Positions 36,577 to 46,962 of a stretch of 64,000 bases of DNA are shown piece after piece. The notes under the pieces were generated by a model. That model ran no database searches and had not been told where the DNA came from. It saw only the letters and a program-made list of their open reading frames with translations. The translations under genes were made by a program, and so were the position numbers. Source of the stretch: Catenulispora sp. MAP5-51 (GTDB lineage: Bacteria; Actinomycetota; Actinomycetes; Streptomycetales; Catenulisporaceae); NCBI RefSeq assembly GCF_041261205.1, contig NZ_JBGCCH010000003.1, forward strand, positions 558,001-622,000, read 5' to 3'. Position 1 is the stretch's first letter, and the number at the start of each line of letters is the position of its first letter.

Positions 36577-37188
36577 ATGACGTCCATCCTAGTCTGCGAC
36601 GACTCCCCGCTGGCCCGGGAGACGCTGCGACGCGCCGTGGCGACCGTGCCCGGCGTCGACAAGGTCACCACCGCCAACAGCGGCGAGGAAGTGCTGCGCC
36701 GGTGGACGGCCGACCGCTCCGACCTGGTCCTGATGGACGTGCGGATGCCGGGCCTGGGCGGCGTGGAGACCGTGCGCCGGCTGCTGTCCAACGACCCCAA
36801 CGCCCGGGTGATCATGCTCACCATGGCCGAGGACCTGGACGGCGTGGCGCTCGCGGTGGCCACCGGGGCCCGCGGCTACCTGCACAAGGACGCCTCGCGC
36901 GCCGAGCTGCGGGCCACCGTCAGCCAGGCCCTGGCCGACCCGACCTGGCGGCTGGCCCCGCGCCGGCTGCGCCCGGCCGAGATCGGCGCCGTCCCCACCC
37001 TGACCGCCCGGGAGATCCAGGTGCTGGAGGGCATGAGCCACGGCCGCTCCAACGCCGAGATCGGCCGGGACCTGTTCCTCTCGGAAGACACGGTGAAGAC
37101 CCATGCGCGCAGGCTGTTCAAGAAGCTCGGCGCCTCCGACCGGGCGCACGCCGTGGCGCTCGGGTTCCGCTGGGGCCTGGTCCGCTGA
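36577..37188 (+). CDS. bldM: BldM-type response regulator
   Basis: An orphan NarL-type regulator required for aerial hypha formation in Streptomyces, where it acts as a homodimer or with WhiI. The 203-residue protein is recognisably BldM along its length. The receiver domain has DD at 8-9, the phosphoacceptor-position D54 in LVLMDVRMPG, and K104. The LuxR-type HTH is LTAREIQVLEGMSHGRSNAE near 140-160 and the C-terminus ends GFRWGLVR. No kinase gene is adjacent; in Streptomyces, activity does not need D54 phosphorylation. A weak AGG-containing ribosome site precedes ATG 36577. guaB follows directly; the sigma gene sigD that separates them in Streptomyces is absent here. Confidence 0.93.
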   Translation: MTSILVCDDSPLARETLRRAVATVPGVDKVTTANSGEEVLRRWTADRSDLVLMDVRMPGLGGVETVRRLLSNDPNARVIMLTMAEDLDGVALAVATGARGYLHKDASRAELRATVSQALADPTWRLAPRRLRPAEIGAVPTLTAREIQVLEGMSHGRSNAEIGRDLFLSEDTVKTHARRLFKKLGASDRAHAVALGFRWGLVR

Positions 37189-37331
37189 GGGCGGCCCGGC
37201 CCCGGCCGGACCGGGGAGCGGGTACGGCGCGCTGTGCCGGTGTGATTCCGAGCACGCCGGAGGCGATCATCCGTTGATCGGTTTGGTCGGGCCGGATTCC
37301 TGGGGGAAGATTGCTTATCGGTCCCCCTTGA

Positions 37332-38843
<1,512 letters not shown>

Positions 38844-38859
38844 CCACATAGAGCACCGC

Positions 38860-38887
38860 ACGGCCCGACGCTGTAGCGTCGGGCCGT
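38860..38887. terminator. Hairpin between guaB and guaB3
   Basis: 13-bp arms acggcccgacgct/agcgtcgggccgt close on a 2-base centre. It suggests guaB3 is read largely from its own promoter. Confidence 0.7.
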
Positions 38888-38933
38888 AAGTACGTCCGCA
38901 GGACGTCCGAAGGAAAGAGTTGAGGTACTCCAG

Positions 38934-40043
38934 GTGACCGAGGTCGAGATCGGCCGGGCCAAGCGTGGCCGCCGCGCCTACGGGTTCGACGATGTGGCAG
39001 TCGTTCCGTCGCGTCGCACCCGGGACCCCGAAGAGGTCTCCATCGCCTGGCAGATCGACGCCTACCGCTTCGACACGCCCTTCATGGCCGCGCCGATGGA
39101 CAGCGTCGTGTCCCCGGCGACCGCCATCCAGATCGGCAAGCTCGGCGGCGTGGGAGTCCTCAACCTGGAAGGTCTGTGGACCCGCTACGAGAACCCTGAG
39201 CCGCTGCTCCAGGAGATCGCGGACCTTCCGGCCGACGCTTTCACCAAGCGCATGCAAGAGATCTACAGCGCGCCGGTCCAGGCCGAGCTGATCTCCGCGC
39301 GCATCAAGGAGATCCGCGCCGCCGGCGTCACCGTGGCGGGAGCACTGTCGCCGCAACTCACAGCGGAGTTCCACTCCGTGGCCGTGGCCGCGGGTCTGGA
39401 CCTGCTGGTCATCCGCGGGACCACGGTGTCCGCCGAGCACGTGTCGGCCAACGCCGAGCCGCTGAACCTCAAGCAGTTCATCTACGAGCTCGAGATCCCC
39501 GTCGTGGTCGGCGGCTGCGCGACCTACCAGGCGGCGCTGCACCTGATGCGCGCTGGCGCCGCGGGCATCCTGGTCGGCTTCGGCGGCGGCTCGACTCAGA
39601 CCACCCGCGACGTCCTGGGCATCGCGGTGCCGATGGCCTCCGCGGTCTCCGACGTCGCCGCCGCGCGCCGCGACTACCTGGACGAGTCCGGCGGCCGCTA
39701 TGTGCACGTCATCGCGGACGGCGCCATGGGCGTCTCCGGCGACGTCACCAAGGCGATCGCCTGCGGTGCCGACGGGGTGATGATCGGCTCGCCGCTGGCC
39801 CGCGCCGCCGAGGCGCCGGGGCGCGGCTTCCACTGGGGCGCGGAGGCGTACCACGGTTCGGTCCCGCGCGGGCACCGTACAGCGGTCGGCACTGTGGGGA
39901 CGCTGGAGGAGATCCTCGTCGGTCCCTCCTACTCCCCGGACGGCACCATGAACCTGGCCGGCGCGTTGCGTCGGGCGATGGGGACGTGCGGCTACACCGA
40001 GCTCAAGGGCTTCCAGCGCGTCGAGGTCACCATCGCCACCTGA
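38934..40043 (+). CDS. guaB3: GuaB3 family IMP dehydrogenase-related protein
   Basis: A 369-residue TIM-barrel paralogue of IMPDH that lacks CBS domains. In actinobacteria it regularly accompanies guaB. Visible are the substrate-site-like PFMAAPMDSVVSP near 51, GGCATYQAALHLM near 194 and GILVGFGGGSTQTTRDVLG near 212. The standard GSICTTR catalytic loop is replaced by GGGSTQTTR, without the Cys, so it may not act as an IMPDH despite its frequent annotation. It starts at GTG 38934 after AAGGAAAGAG. Confidence 0.92.
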   Translation: MTEVEIGRAKRGRRAYGFDDVAVVPSRRTRDPEEVSIAWQIDAYRFDTPFMAAPMDSVVSPATAIQIGKLGGVGVLNLEGLWTRYENPEPLLQEIADLPADAFTKRMQEIYSAPVQAELISARIKEIRAAGVTVAGALSPQLTAEFHSVAVAAGLDLLVIRGTTVSAEHVSANAEPLNLKQFIYELEIPVVVGGCATYQAALHLMRAGAAGILVGFGGGSTQTTRDVLGIAVPMASAVSDVAAARRDYLDESGGRYVHVIADGAMGVSGDVTKAIACGADGVMIGSPLARAAEAPGRGFHWGAEAYHGSVPRGHRTAVGTVGTLEEILVGPSYSPDGTMNLAGALRRAMGTCGYTELKGFQRVEVTIAT

Positions 40044-40129
40044 GTTGTTCCGCACCTTGTGATCGGCTTCACGGGTGATGTGGCACAACTGATCGCGTGT
40101 AGTGCCCTGTTCTGGGGCACGCTTGTAGC

Positions 40130-41839
40130 GTGCGTAGTTTGCGGTTGGGTCCAGTAGAGCGGGAGGCGGCGCTGACCGCCATGGCCGAGCGTGAGCTCGA
40201 CGTCGTGGTGATCGGCGGCGGCGTGGTCGGAACCGGCACGGCGTTGGACGCCGCGACCCGGGGTCTGAGTGTGGGTCTGTTGGAGGCGCGGGACTGGGCG
40301 TCGGGAACGTCCTCCCGCTCCTCCAAACTCATCCACGGCGGGCTCCGTTATCTGGAGATGCTCGACTTCGGCTTGGTGCGCGAAGCGCTGACCGAGCGCG
40401 GTCTCCTGTTGGAGCGGCTGGCTCCGCACCTGGTGCGCCCTGTGCCGTTCCTGTATCCCTTGACGGGCCGTATGTGGGAACGCCTTTACGCCGGCTCCGG
40501 TGTGGCTCTGTACGACGGGATGGCTACGTCGTCGAGCCACGGCAGAGGTCTGCCTCTGCACCGCCAGCTGACGCGCCGCAGTGCCTTGCGCATCGCGCCC
40601 GCGCTTAAGCGTTCCTCGCTTGTGGGGGCGATCCAGTACTACGACGCACAGGTCGACGACGCGCGCTACGTCACCTTCCTGGCGCGTACCGCGGCGAGCT
40701 ACGGCGCGCACGTGGCGTCCCGGGCTCGCGTCACCGGCTTCTTGCGCGAAGGGGAACGCGTCACCGGCGTCATCGTCAAGGACCTGGAGACTGGCAGGAC
40801 GCTGGAGATCCGCGCCAAGCAGGTCGTGAACGCCACCGGTGTGTGGACCGACGAGACGCAGGCATTGGTGGGGGAGCGCGGACGCTTCCATGTGCGCGCC
40901 TCCAAGGGCATCCACCTGGTTGTCCCCAAAGACCGCATCCACTCCTCGACCGGACTCATCCTGCGCACGGAGAAGTCCGTGCTCTTCGTCATCCCGTGGG
41001 GCCGGCACTGGATCATCGGGACCACCGACACCGACTGGACTCTCGACAAAGCGCACCCGGCTGCTTCGCAGACCGACATCCAGTACCTGCTGGACCATGT
41101 GAACGCGGTGCTTAACGTTCCTCTGTCTCGGGCCGACGTGGAGGGTGTGTACGCCGGGCTCCGTCCGTTGCTCGCGGGGGAGTCGGATGAGACCTCGCAG
41201 CTGTCCCGGGAGCACGTCGTCGCGCACGTCGTCCCCGGCTTGGTGGTGGTCGCCGGCGGCAAGTACACGACCTACCGCGTGATGGCCCAGGACGCCGTCG
41301 ACGCGGCCGTCCACGGCCTCGGAGGCGGCGTGCCGGCCTCCATCACCGAGAACGTCCCGCTGCTCGGAGCGGACGGCTACAAGGCCGTGTGGAACAACCG
41401 CGGACGCATCGCCGAGCGCAGCGGACTGCACGTGGCACGCGTGGAGCACCTCCTGCGCCGCTACGGTTCGCTGATCGACGAGGTCCTGGAGCTGATGACC
41501 GAGAAGCCCGAGCTGGCCGAGCCGCTTCCCGGTGCCGAGGACTACCTGAAGGCGGAGGTCGTGTACGCGGCCGCGGCCGAGGGCGCGCTGCACCTGGACG
41601 ACGTCCTGGCGCGCCGCTTGCGGGTCTCCATCGAGACCTTCGACCGGGGCGTCGGCGCCGCCGAGCCCACCGCGCGTCTCATCGCGCCGGTCTTGGGCTG
41701 GACCGAGGAGCAGGTCAAGCGCGAGGTGGAGCACTACGTGACGCGAGTGGCCGCGGAGCGGGAGTCGCAGGAGCAGCCGGACGACGCCACCGCGGACGCC
41801 GCGCGGCTCGGCGCCCCGGACATCGTGCCGGTGCAGTAA
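40130..41839 (+). CDS. glpD: Glycerol-3-phosphate dehydrogenase (FAD)
   Basis: Oxidises sn-glycerol-3-phosphate to dihydroxyacetone phosphate and passes electrons to quinones at the membrane. The 569-residue protein has an FAD site VVVIGGGVVGTGTALDAATRG near 24-44 (shown in part: VIGGGVVGTG) and the GlpD signature RSSKLIHGGLRYLE near 64-77. The C-terminal DAO_C-like domain starts near 390. An upstream GTG 40130 is used; an internal ATG (MAERELDVV) is possible. GPX follows after 51 bases. Confidence 0.94.
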   Translation: MRSLRLGPVEREAALTAMAERELDVVVIGGGVVGTGTALDAATRGLSVGLLEARDWASGTSSRSSKLIHGGLRYLEMLDFGLVREALTERGLLLERLAPHLVRPVPFLYPLTGRMWERLYAGSGVALYDGMATSSSHGRGLPLHRQLTRRSALRIAPALKRSSLVGAIQYYDAQVDDARYVTFLARTAASYGAHVASRARVTGFLREGERVTGVIVKDLETGRTLEIRAKQVVNATGVWTDETQALVGERGRFHVRASKGIHLVVPKDRIHSSTGLILRTEKSVLFVIPWGRHWIIGTTDTDWTLDKAHPAASQTDIQYLLDHVNAVLNVPLSRADVEGVYAGLRPLLAGESDETSQLSREHVVAHVVPGLVVVAGGKYTTYRVMAQDAVDAAVHGLGGGVPASITENVPLLGADGYKAVWNNRGRIAERSGLHVARVEHLLRRYGSLIDEVLELMTEKPELAEPLPGAEDYLKAEVVYAAAAEGALHLDDVLARRLRVSIETFDRGVGAAEPTARLIAPVLGWTEEQVKREVEHYVTRVAAERESQEQPDDATADAARLGAPDIVPVQ

Positions 41840-41890
41840 TCGGGGCACGCGCGCGGGAATCCGTTCAAGCTCGCGTGCTTTGATACCGGC

Positions 41891-42379
41891 ATGAGCCTTT
41901 ACGACATCCCGATCAACACCCTCGACGGCAAGCCGGCCTCTCTGAAGGACTACGAGGGCAAGGCCGTCCTGCTCGTCAACGTCGCCTCGCGCTGCGGCCT
42001 CACGCCGCAGTACGAGGGTCTGGAGCGCATCCACGAGCGCTACGCCGACCGCGGCTTCACGGTCCTCGGCGTCCCCTGCAACCAGTTCGGCGGGCAGGAG
42101 CCGGGCACCTCCGAGGAGATCCAGGAGTTCTGCTCCGCGACCTACGGCGTGACCTTCCCGCTCACGGAGAAGATCGAAGTCAACGGCGACGCCCGGCACC
42201 CCCTTTACACCGAGCTCACCCAGACGACCGACGCCGAGGGCAACAACGGCGACATCCAGTGGAACTTTGAAAAGTTCCTGATCGGTTCGGACGGAACGGT
42301 CCTCAAGCGCTTCCGCCCGCGCACCGAGCCGGAGGCGCCGGAAGTGACCGAGGCCATCGAAGCCGCGCTCCCGGCGTAG
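41891..42379 (+). CDS. Glutathione peroxidase-family thiol peroxidase
   Basis: A 162-residue GPx-fold protein with Cys, not selenocysteine, as the peroxidatic residue in VNVASRCGLTPQY near 38. The catalytic tetrad is completed by the Gln of CNQFGGQEPG and the Trp of WNFEKFLI near 135. Bacterial Cys-GPx proteins usually depend on thioredoxin (or mycothiol-linked reductants in actinomycetes) rather than glutathione, so the name is conventional. Confidence 0.94.
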   Translation: MSLYDIPINTLDGKPASLKDYEGKAVLLVNVASRCGLTPQYEGLERIHERYADRGFTVLGVPCNQFGGQEPGTSEEIQEFCSATYGVTFPLTEKIEVNGDARHPLYTELTQTTDAEGNNGDIQWNFEKFLIGSDGTVLKRFRPRTEPEAPEVTEAIEAALPA

Positions 42380-42423
42380 TTACAGGTAGTGACATACGCG
42401 GCTGATCACGCCAGGATGGCGCT

Positions 42424-43398
42424 ATGCCGCATTGGACTCCGGAGGAAATGCCGGATCTGACGGGGCGAGTCGCCATGGTCACGGGGGCCAGCAGCGGTAT
42501 CGGGTTCCACACGGCCTTGGAACTCGCGCGTCACGGAGCCCGGACCCTGCTCGCCGTCCGTGATCCGGGCAGGGGAGAGTACGCGCGCGAGCGGATCACC
42601 GCGGTGATCCCCTCCGCGCGCGGACTCGTCGAGGTCGTCCACGTCGACCTGGCGAGCCTGGACTCGATCGAGGACGCGGCCGCGGACCTGGCCGACCGCA
42701 CGGCGGCGGTGGACGTCCTGGTGAACAACGCCGGCGTGATGGTCCCGGACGGCCGCACCACCTCCGACGGTTTCGAGCTCCAGTTCGGGACCAACCACCT
42801 GGGCCACTTCGCGCTCACCGGCCGGGTGCTGCCGCTGCTGCTGGCCGCCGAGTCCCCGCGGGTCGTCACCGTCTCCAGCCTCACGCACCGCCGCGCCCGG
42901 CCGGTCTGGGATTTCGAGCCCGCGGCGGAGAACGCTAAGGAGTCCTACAGCGAGGCCGAGTGGCACCGCCACCGGGTCTCCGCTTATGGCCGCTCCAAGC
43001 TCGCCAACCTCCTCTTCGCACGAGAGCTGGACCGGAGAGCCAAAGGCGCGCGGTTCAGCTTGGCCAGCGTCGCCGCGCACCCCGGCTATACGGCTACCGG
43101 CCTGTTCACCAAGACCTCCTTCAGCCGGCACCACCGCGTCGTGTCCGGACTGTCGCATTTGGTGACCTGGGCGACCGGCCAGAGCTCTGCCACCGGCGCG
43201 TGGCCCTCGCTGTACGCCGCGACTCATGTGGACCTCTTCGGCGGCGAGTACATAGGACCGCGCGGGCCTGGGGAGATGCGCGGGGCGCCCGCACAGGCGG
43301 TCATGAGCGCGATAGCTCAGGACGAGACTGTGGCCGCCGCCTTGTGGGACCAGTCCGTGGCCGCGACCGGCGTGGGATACGAGGAACTGTCCCGCTGA
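42424..43398 (+). CDS. Short-chain dehydrogenase/reductase
   Basis: A 324-residue SDR of the retinol-dehydrogenase-like type, a common annotation for such actinomycete proteins. The nucleotide site MVTGASSGIGFHTALELA is near residues 19-36, NNAGVMVPDG near 102, and the catalytic YGRSKLANL near 189. The C-terminal region TGLFTKTSFSRHHRV and GGEYIGPRGPGE forms the substrate loop. No neighbour indicates its substrate. Confidence 0.9.
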   Translation: MPHWTPEEMPDLTGRVAMVTGASSGIGFHTALELARHGARTLLAVRDPGRGEYARERITAVIPSARGLVEVVHVDLASLDSIEDAAADLADRTAAVDVLVNNAGVMVPDGRTTSDGFELQFGTNHLGHFALTGRVLPLLLAAESPRVVTVSSLTHRRARPVWDFEPAAENAKESYSEAEWHRHRVSAYGRSKLANLLFARELDRRAKGARFSLASVAAHPGYTATGLFTKTSFSRHHRVVSGLSHLVTWATGQSSATGAWPSLYAATHVDLFGGEYIGPRGPGEMRGAPAQAVMSAIAQDETVAAALWDQSVAATGVGYEELSR

Positions 43399-43495
43399 GC
43401 GGCCCCGAAAGATCCGCGAAGGAGCGGGGAACCGGCGCGACAGTCGCTGCGTCCAAATGCCAGTGACAATGTCGTCGGCTAGGAGATGGAGCGAA

Positions 43496-44041
43496 ATGAA
43501 GCCCCTGGTGAAGTCCGTGGCGACCACCGCCGTCGTGCTCGCGGCGCTGGCCGGGTGCGCATCCCGCAGCTCGGGAGGTACCGACGCGTCCGGCCCCGGT
43601 GCGGGTGGCGGGTCCACCTCCTCGGCGTCGTCGCCGGTGTCGCCGCCCTCGTCGTCGTCCGCCAACCCGAGCGCCCCGTCGAGCACCGGCGCCGGCCAGA
43701 CCGGCGGCTCGAGCTCGTCCGGCTCCTCGAACCCGTCCAACCCCTCGGACCCCGGCACGGTGAAGTACGTCCCGCTGCAGGGCCTGTCCCTGGACAAGGA
43801 CGGCGTCACCCTGGTCACCGAGGTGAGCTGGGGCGGCTGCAACGACCAGCCGCAGCTGGTGATCAAGAGCCAGGACGCGTCCAAGGTCGTGGTCGAGCTG
43901 AAGACCGTCTCTCACTACCGCGTCGGGATCATGTGCCCGGACTTCTCCCGCGACGGCCAGTCCACCGTGAAGCTGGACGCCCCCCTGGGCTCCCGCCAGG
44001 TGATCGACGGCGTCAAGAACGCGGCCATCAGCGTCAGCTGA
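43496..44041 (+). CDS. Small secreted lipoprotein (unknown)
   Basis: A 181-residue protein started at ATG 43496 after AGGAGATGG. The signal peptide KSVATTAVVLAALAGC has a lipobox (LAGC at about 17-20). A ~70-residue Ser/Gly/Pro linker then a compact C-terminal domain of about 90 residues begins KYVPLQGLSLDKDGVTLVTE and contains paired Cys (GGCNDQ and IMCPDF), which could form a disulfide. The in-frame upstream ATG 43457 would disrupt the signal. Function unknown. Confidence 0.82.
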   Translation: MKPLVKSVATTAVVLAALAGCASRSSGGTDASGPGAGGGSTSSASSPVSPPSSSSANPSAPSSTGAGQTGGSSSSGSSNPSNPSDPGTVKYVPLQGLSLDKDGVTLVTEVSWGGCNDQPQLVIKSQDASKVVVELKTVSHYRVGIMCPDFSRDGQSTVKLDAPLGSRQVIDGVKNAAISVS

Positions 44042-44056
44042 CGTCCGCCCCGATAG

Positions 44057-44103
44057 CGTCGGGCCCCTTCCGTAGTGCCTGGGACGACGGAAGGGGCCCG
44101 ACG
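44057..44103. terminator. Strong hairpin after the lipoprotein gene
   Basis: A 17-bp perfect stem (44057-44073 with 44087-44103) and a 13-nt loop lie 16 bases after the lipoprotein stop. Confidence 0.85.
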
Positions 44104-44171
44104 TCATGCCGGTCTCCACGTGTTGCCATCGATGGCTGACACCGGCGGGTTTTTCTGGGAGGCTCGTCGCC

Positions 44172-45824
44172 ATGACCGCCGACACCATCGATCCCGGCAA
44201 CGGCATATCCGAGGACGCTCAGGACGTGCCGGCCGGCGCTGGTCCCCAGGAGGCCACCCGCCTCGACAGCATCCACACCCGACTGTCCGCCGACCTGGTC
44301 GAGCGGCTCATCGGGAAAGTGGCCATCCACGGGGCGGTGGGCGGTCGGACGCAGTCCTACAGTCCGCTCACCGGTGAACTCATCGCCGACTTCCCCGCCA
44401 GCGCGCCGCAGGACGTCCGCGCCGCCTACGCCAAGGCCCGCGCCGCACAGCTGGAGTGGGGCCGCACCGCCATCACGCACCGGACCAAGGTCGCCGCCCG
44501 CCTGCACGACCTGATCCTGGAGCGCTCCGACCAGCTGCTGGACCTCGTCCAGATAGAAACCGGCAAGGCCCGCAAGCACGCCCTGGACGAGATCCTCTCG
44601 GCCGCCGCCGCGACCCGCCACTATGCGTACGCCTCTCGCGGCTACATCCGCAGCAAGCGCCGCCGCGGCGTCCTCCCGGTCCTGACGAAGGTCACCGAGA
44701 ACCGCGTCCCCAAGGGCGTCATCGGCATCATCACGCCGTGGAACTATCCGCTGGCGCTCGCCGTCTCCGACGTCATACCGGCGCTCATCGCGGGCAACGC
44801 CGTGGTGCACAAGCCGGACACCCAGACCGCGCTCACCGGTCTGCGGCTGCGCGAACTGGCCGTGCAGGCCGGGCTGCCGGAGGACCTGTGGCAGGTGGTC
44901 GTCGGCGACGGACCGGTTGTCGGTCCCGCGGTCGTCGCGGACGCCGACTACGTCGCCTTCACCGGTTCCACCGCCACCGGGCGCACTGTGGCCCAGGCCG
45001 CCGCTTCCCGGCTGATCGGCTGCTCGCTGGAGCTCGGCGGCAAGAACGCCATGCTGGTGCTCGACGACGCCGACATCGAGAAGGCGGTGTCCGGCGCGGT
45101 GCGTGGCTGCTTCTCCTCCGCCGGACAGCTCTGCATATCCATAGAGCGCATATACGTGCACTACACCAAGTACGACGAGTTCCTGTCGCGGTTCCTTACA
45201 GAGGTCCGCGCTATGCGTTTGGGCTCCGGCCTCGACTACTCCGCGGACATGGGTTCTCTGACGAACACCAAGCAGCTCGAGAACGTGACGCTGCATGTGG
45301 AGGACGCCAAGGCGAAGGGCGCGAAGGTGCTCTCCGGTGGCCGACGCCGTGCGGAGATCGGTCCGCTGTTCTACGAGCCGACAGTGCTCGGAGACGTCAA
45401 GACCACCATGCGCGTCTACGGCGAGGAGACCTTCGGACCGGTGGTGTCCGTGTACTCCTTCAAGAGCGAGGGCGAGGCGGTGGCGGACGCGAACAACACG
45501 CCGTACGGCCTGAACGCCTCGATGTGGACCCGCGACCACAAGCGCGCCCGCGAGATCGCCCGCCAGCTGCACGCCGGCACCGTGAACGTCAACGAGGCGT
45601 ACGCCGCGGCCTGGGGCTCGGTCGACTCTCCGATGGGCGGCATGGGCCAGTCCGGGCTCGGGCGGCGCCACGGCGCCGAGGGCATCCTGCGCTTCACCGA
45701 GGCCCAGACCGCGGCCCGGCAGCGACTGCTGCCGATCGCGCCCTGGTTCGGGATGCCGGAGGAGCGCTGGGGCGCCCTGATGCTGCGCTCGCTGAAGCTT
45801 CTCAAGGTCTTGCGGATGAAGTAA
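44172..45824 (+). CDS. NAD(P)-dependent aldehyde dehydrogenase (succinic semialdehyde type)
   Basis: A 550-residue aldehyde dehydrogenase, started at ATG 44172; the frame continues upstream but overlaps the terminator. Motifs are ITPWNYPLALAVSDVIPAL (about 185-203), AFTGSTATGR (about 262-271), the general base in SLELGGKNAM (about 290) and the nucleophile Cys in FSSAGQLCISIERIY (about 323). Succinic-semialdehyde dehydrogenase (GabD2-like) is the most common annotation for this subgroup, but the substrate is unproven. The stop codon is the first base pair of the 250-bp palindromic element. Confidence 0.9.
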   Translation: MTADTIDPGNGISEDAQDVPAGAGPQEATRLDSIHTRLSADLVERLIGKVAIHGAVGGRTQSYSPLTGELIADFPASAPQDVRAAYAKARAAQLEWGRTAITHRTKVAARLHDLILERSDQLLDLVQIETGKARKHALDEILSAAAATRHYAYASRGYIRSKRRRGVLPVLTKVTENRVPKGVIGIITPWNYPLALAVSDVIPALIAGNAVVHKPDTQTALTGLRLRELAVQAGLPEDLWQVVVGDGPVVGPAVVADADYVAFTGSTATGRTVAQAAASRLIGCSLELGGKNAMLVLDDADIEKAVSGAVRGCFSSAGQLCISIERIYVHYTKYDEFLSRFLTEVRAMRLGSGLDYSADMGSLTNTKQLENVTLHVEDAKAKGAKVLSGGRRRAEIGPLFYEPTVLGDVKTTMRVYGEETFGPVVSVYSFKSEGEAVADANNTPYGLNASMWTRDHKRAREIARQLHAGTVNVNEAYAAAWGSVDSPMGGMGQSGLGRRHGAEGILRFTEAQTAARQRLLPIAPWFGMPEERWGALMLRSLKLLKVLRMK

Positions 45825-46072
45825 GAGCGTGCGCGGGTCGGTGGCCGGGCGGAAAATCGTCGGAGCTCCGAGCCTGGCCGCACCGGTGCCTTGCCGTGCG
45901 CTGCGCTTACGGCAAGCCCATCGCCCACGATGCTCGTGCCAAAAGCGCCTCCGGCGCGGGCCGGGTCGAGGGCGATGGTCCGGCGCGCCCAGCCTCGTTC
46001 CCGACGAGTTTTCCGTTCGCTACGGCGGCGCTGCCGCCTCGCCAGACCGGCCACCGACCCGCGCACGCTCTT
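45823..46072. repeat. 250-bp fold-back element with 26-bp terminal inverted repeats
   Basis: A perfect 26-bp arm (45823-45848) is repeated inverted at 46047-46072. Nested inside are ggaaaatcgtcgg (45851-45863) against ccgacgagttttcc (46001-46014), an 18-bp imperfect pair (45869-45886 with 45980-45997), ccatcgccc/gggcgatgg (45918-45926 with 45970-45978) and an apex gcgcc-tcc-ggcgc at 45945-45957. Side hairpins lie at 45890-45916 and 46027-46041. Together they fold the whole segment into one long branched hairpin. It may be a MITE-like element, a structured RNA, or an elaborate terminator. No gene is seen in the 382-base gap. Confidence 0.8.
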
Positions 46073-46218
46073 CCCGTTCCGCAGAACGGGTGACGCCACG
46101 GCCGATCGGTTCCGCTCGTCGGCGCCGGACGCTACGGTGGTGGTCCGGCGTCACCCAAGGTCACCGACCGCCTCCTCTGTGACGTCACCGCATCGCACCA
46201 GAGGGGATGGTGATCCGC

Positions 46219-46587
46219 ATGACGGAACCCGCCTCGTCCGCGTTCGTCCCCGCGCCCGGCGGCGCGGCGTCCACCGGGCCGGCCCAGTTCGGCGCGACCC
46301 TGGACGTGATGGCGCAGGCCGCCGCGCACGTCGCCACGGTCAACGAGGAGATCGCGGCCCTGCTGGCCACCCTGCTGGCCCAGCTGGAACCGATCGCCTC
46401 CACCTGGAAGGGCGCCGCCTCGGGCGCCTTCCAGAACCTGCACCAGCGCTGGAACGCCGACGCCCGCAAGCTCAACGCCGCGCTCGGCGGCATCGCCGAG
46501 TCCCTGTCCGGCACCCACCGCCGCTACTCGGCGGCCGAGGAGTCGAACACCACCGCCGTCAACCGCGTCGCCGGCCTGATCGGCTGA
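46219..46587 (+). CDS. WXG100-family protein (EsxB-like)
   Basis: A 122-residue helical-hairpin protein with the turn motif STWKGAASGAF (W-x-G) at the centre, the mark of WXG100 proteins. These form heterodimers or homodimers secreted by ESX/type VII systems. ATG 46219 is preferred to ATG 46207, whose ribosome site would be too close. The second esx gene follows after 14 bases with GGGAGGAA. Confidence 0.87.
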   Translation: MTEPASSAFVPAPGGAASTGPAQFGATLDVMAQAAAHVATVNEEIAALLATLLAQLEPIASTWKGAASGAFQNLHQRWNADARKLNAALGGIAESLSGTHRRYSAAEESNTTAVNRVAGLIG

Positions 46588-46601
46588 GGGAGGAACCGCC
46601 C

Positions 46602-46898
46602 ATGGGCTACGGAGGCGAACTGCTCGTCCACGCCGAGACGCTGTCCTCGGCGTCGCAGAATGTGGCGTCGGCGCACAACGAGCTGAACAGCAAGCTGCAC
46701 GACCTGCGCACCCTGCTGCAGCCGCTGACCCAGACCTGGAGCGGCCAGGCGGCCGCGGACTACCAGGAGCGGCAGCGGCAGTGGGACCAGGCGCAGGCGG
46801 ACCTGAACGAGGTCCTGCAGCAGATCGGGAAGGTCCTGGAGGTCGCCCAGCAGCAGTACGGCGACGCCGAGCGGGCGAACATCGACGTGTGGGGCTGA
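46602..46898 (+). CDS. WXG100-family protein (EsxA-like)
   Basis: A 98-residue partner of the previous gene with the turn TWSGQAAADYQ and long helices rich in Gln/Ala. No EccC, EccD or other ESX core gene is visible in the window, so the pair is probably served by a secretion system encoded elsewhere. A terminator follows at 46903. Confidence 0.9.
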   Translation: MGYGGELLVHAETLSSASQNVASAHNELNSKLHDLRTLLQPLTQTWSGQAAADYQERQRQWDQAQADLNEVLQQIGKVLEVAQQQYGDAERANIDVWG

Positions 46899-46902
46899 GC
46901 CG

Positions 46903-46926
46903 GCCGGTCCGCATCGCGGGACCGGC
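46903..46926 (+). terminator. Hairpin after the WXG100 operon
   Basis: An 8-bp stem (ggccggtcc-type arm 46903-46910 with 46919-46926) immediately follows the second esx gene. It separates the esx operon from the attenuated chorismate mutase unit. Confidence 0.6.
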
Positions 46927-46956
46927 TGGACCGCGCGCCGGACACCGTGGCACCAT
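46927..46956 (+). promoter_or_regulatory. Candidate promoter of the chorismate mutase leader
   Basis: TGGACC (46927-46932), an 18-base spacer and CACCAT (46951-46956). A start about 7 bases downstream would fall on the leader ATG at 46963, giving a leaderless leader peptide. This would explain the lack of a ribosome site. Confidence 0.4.
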
Positions 46957-46962
46957 GACGGC

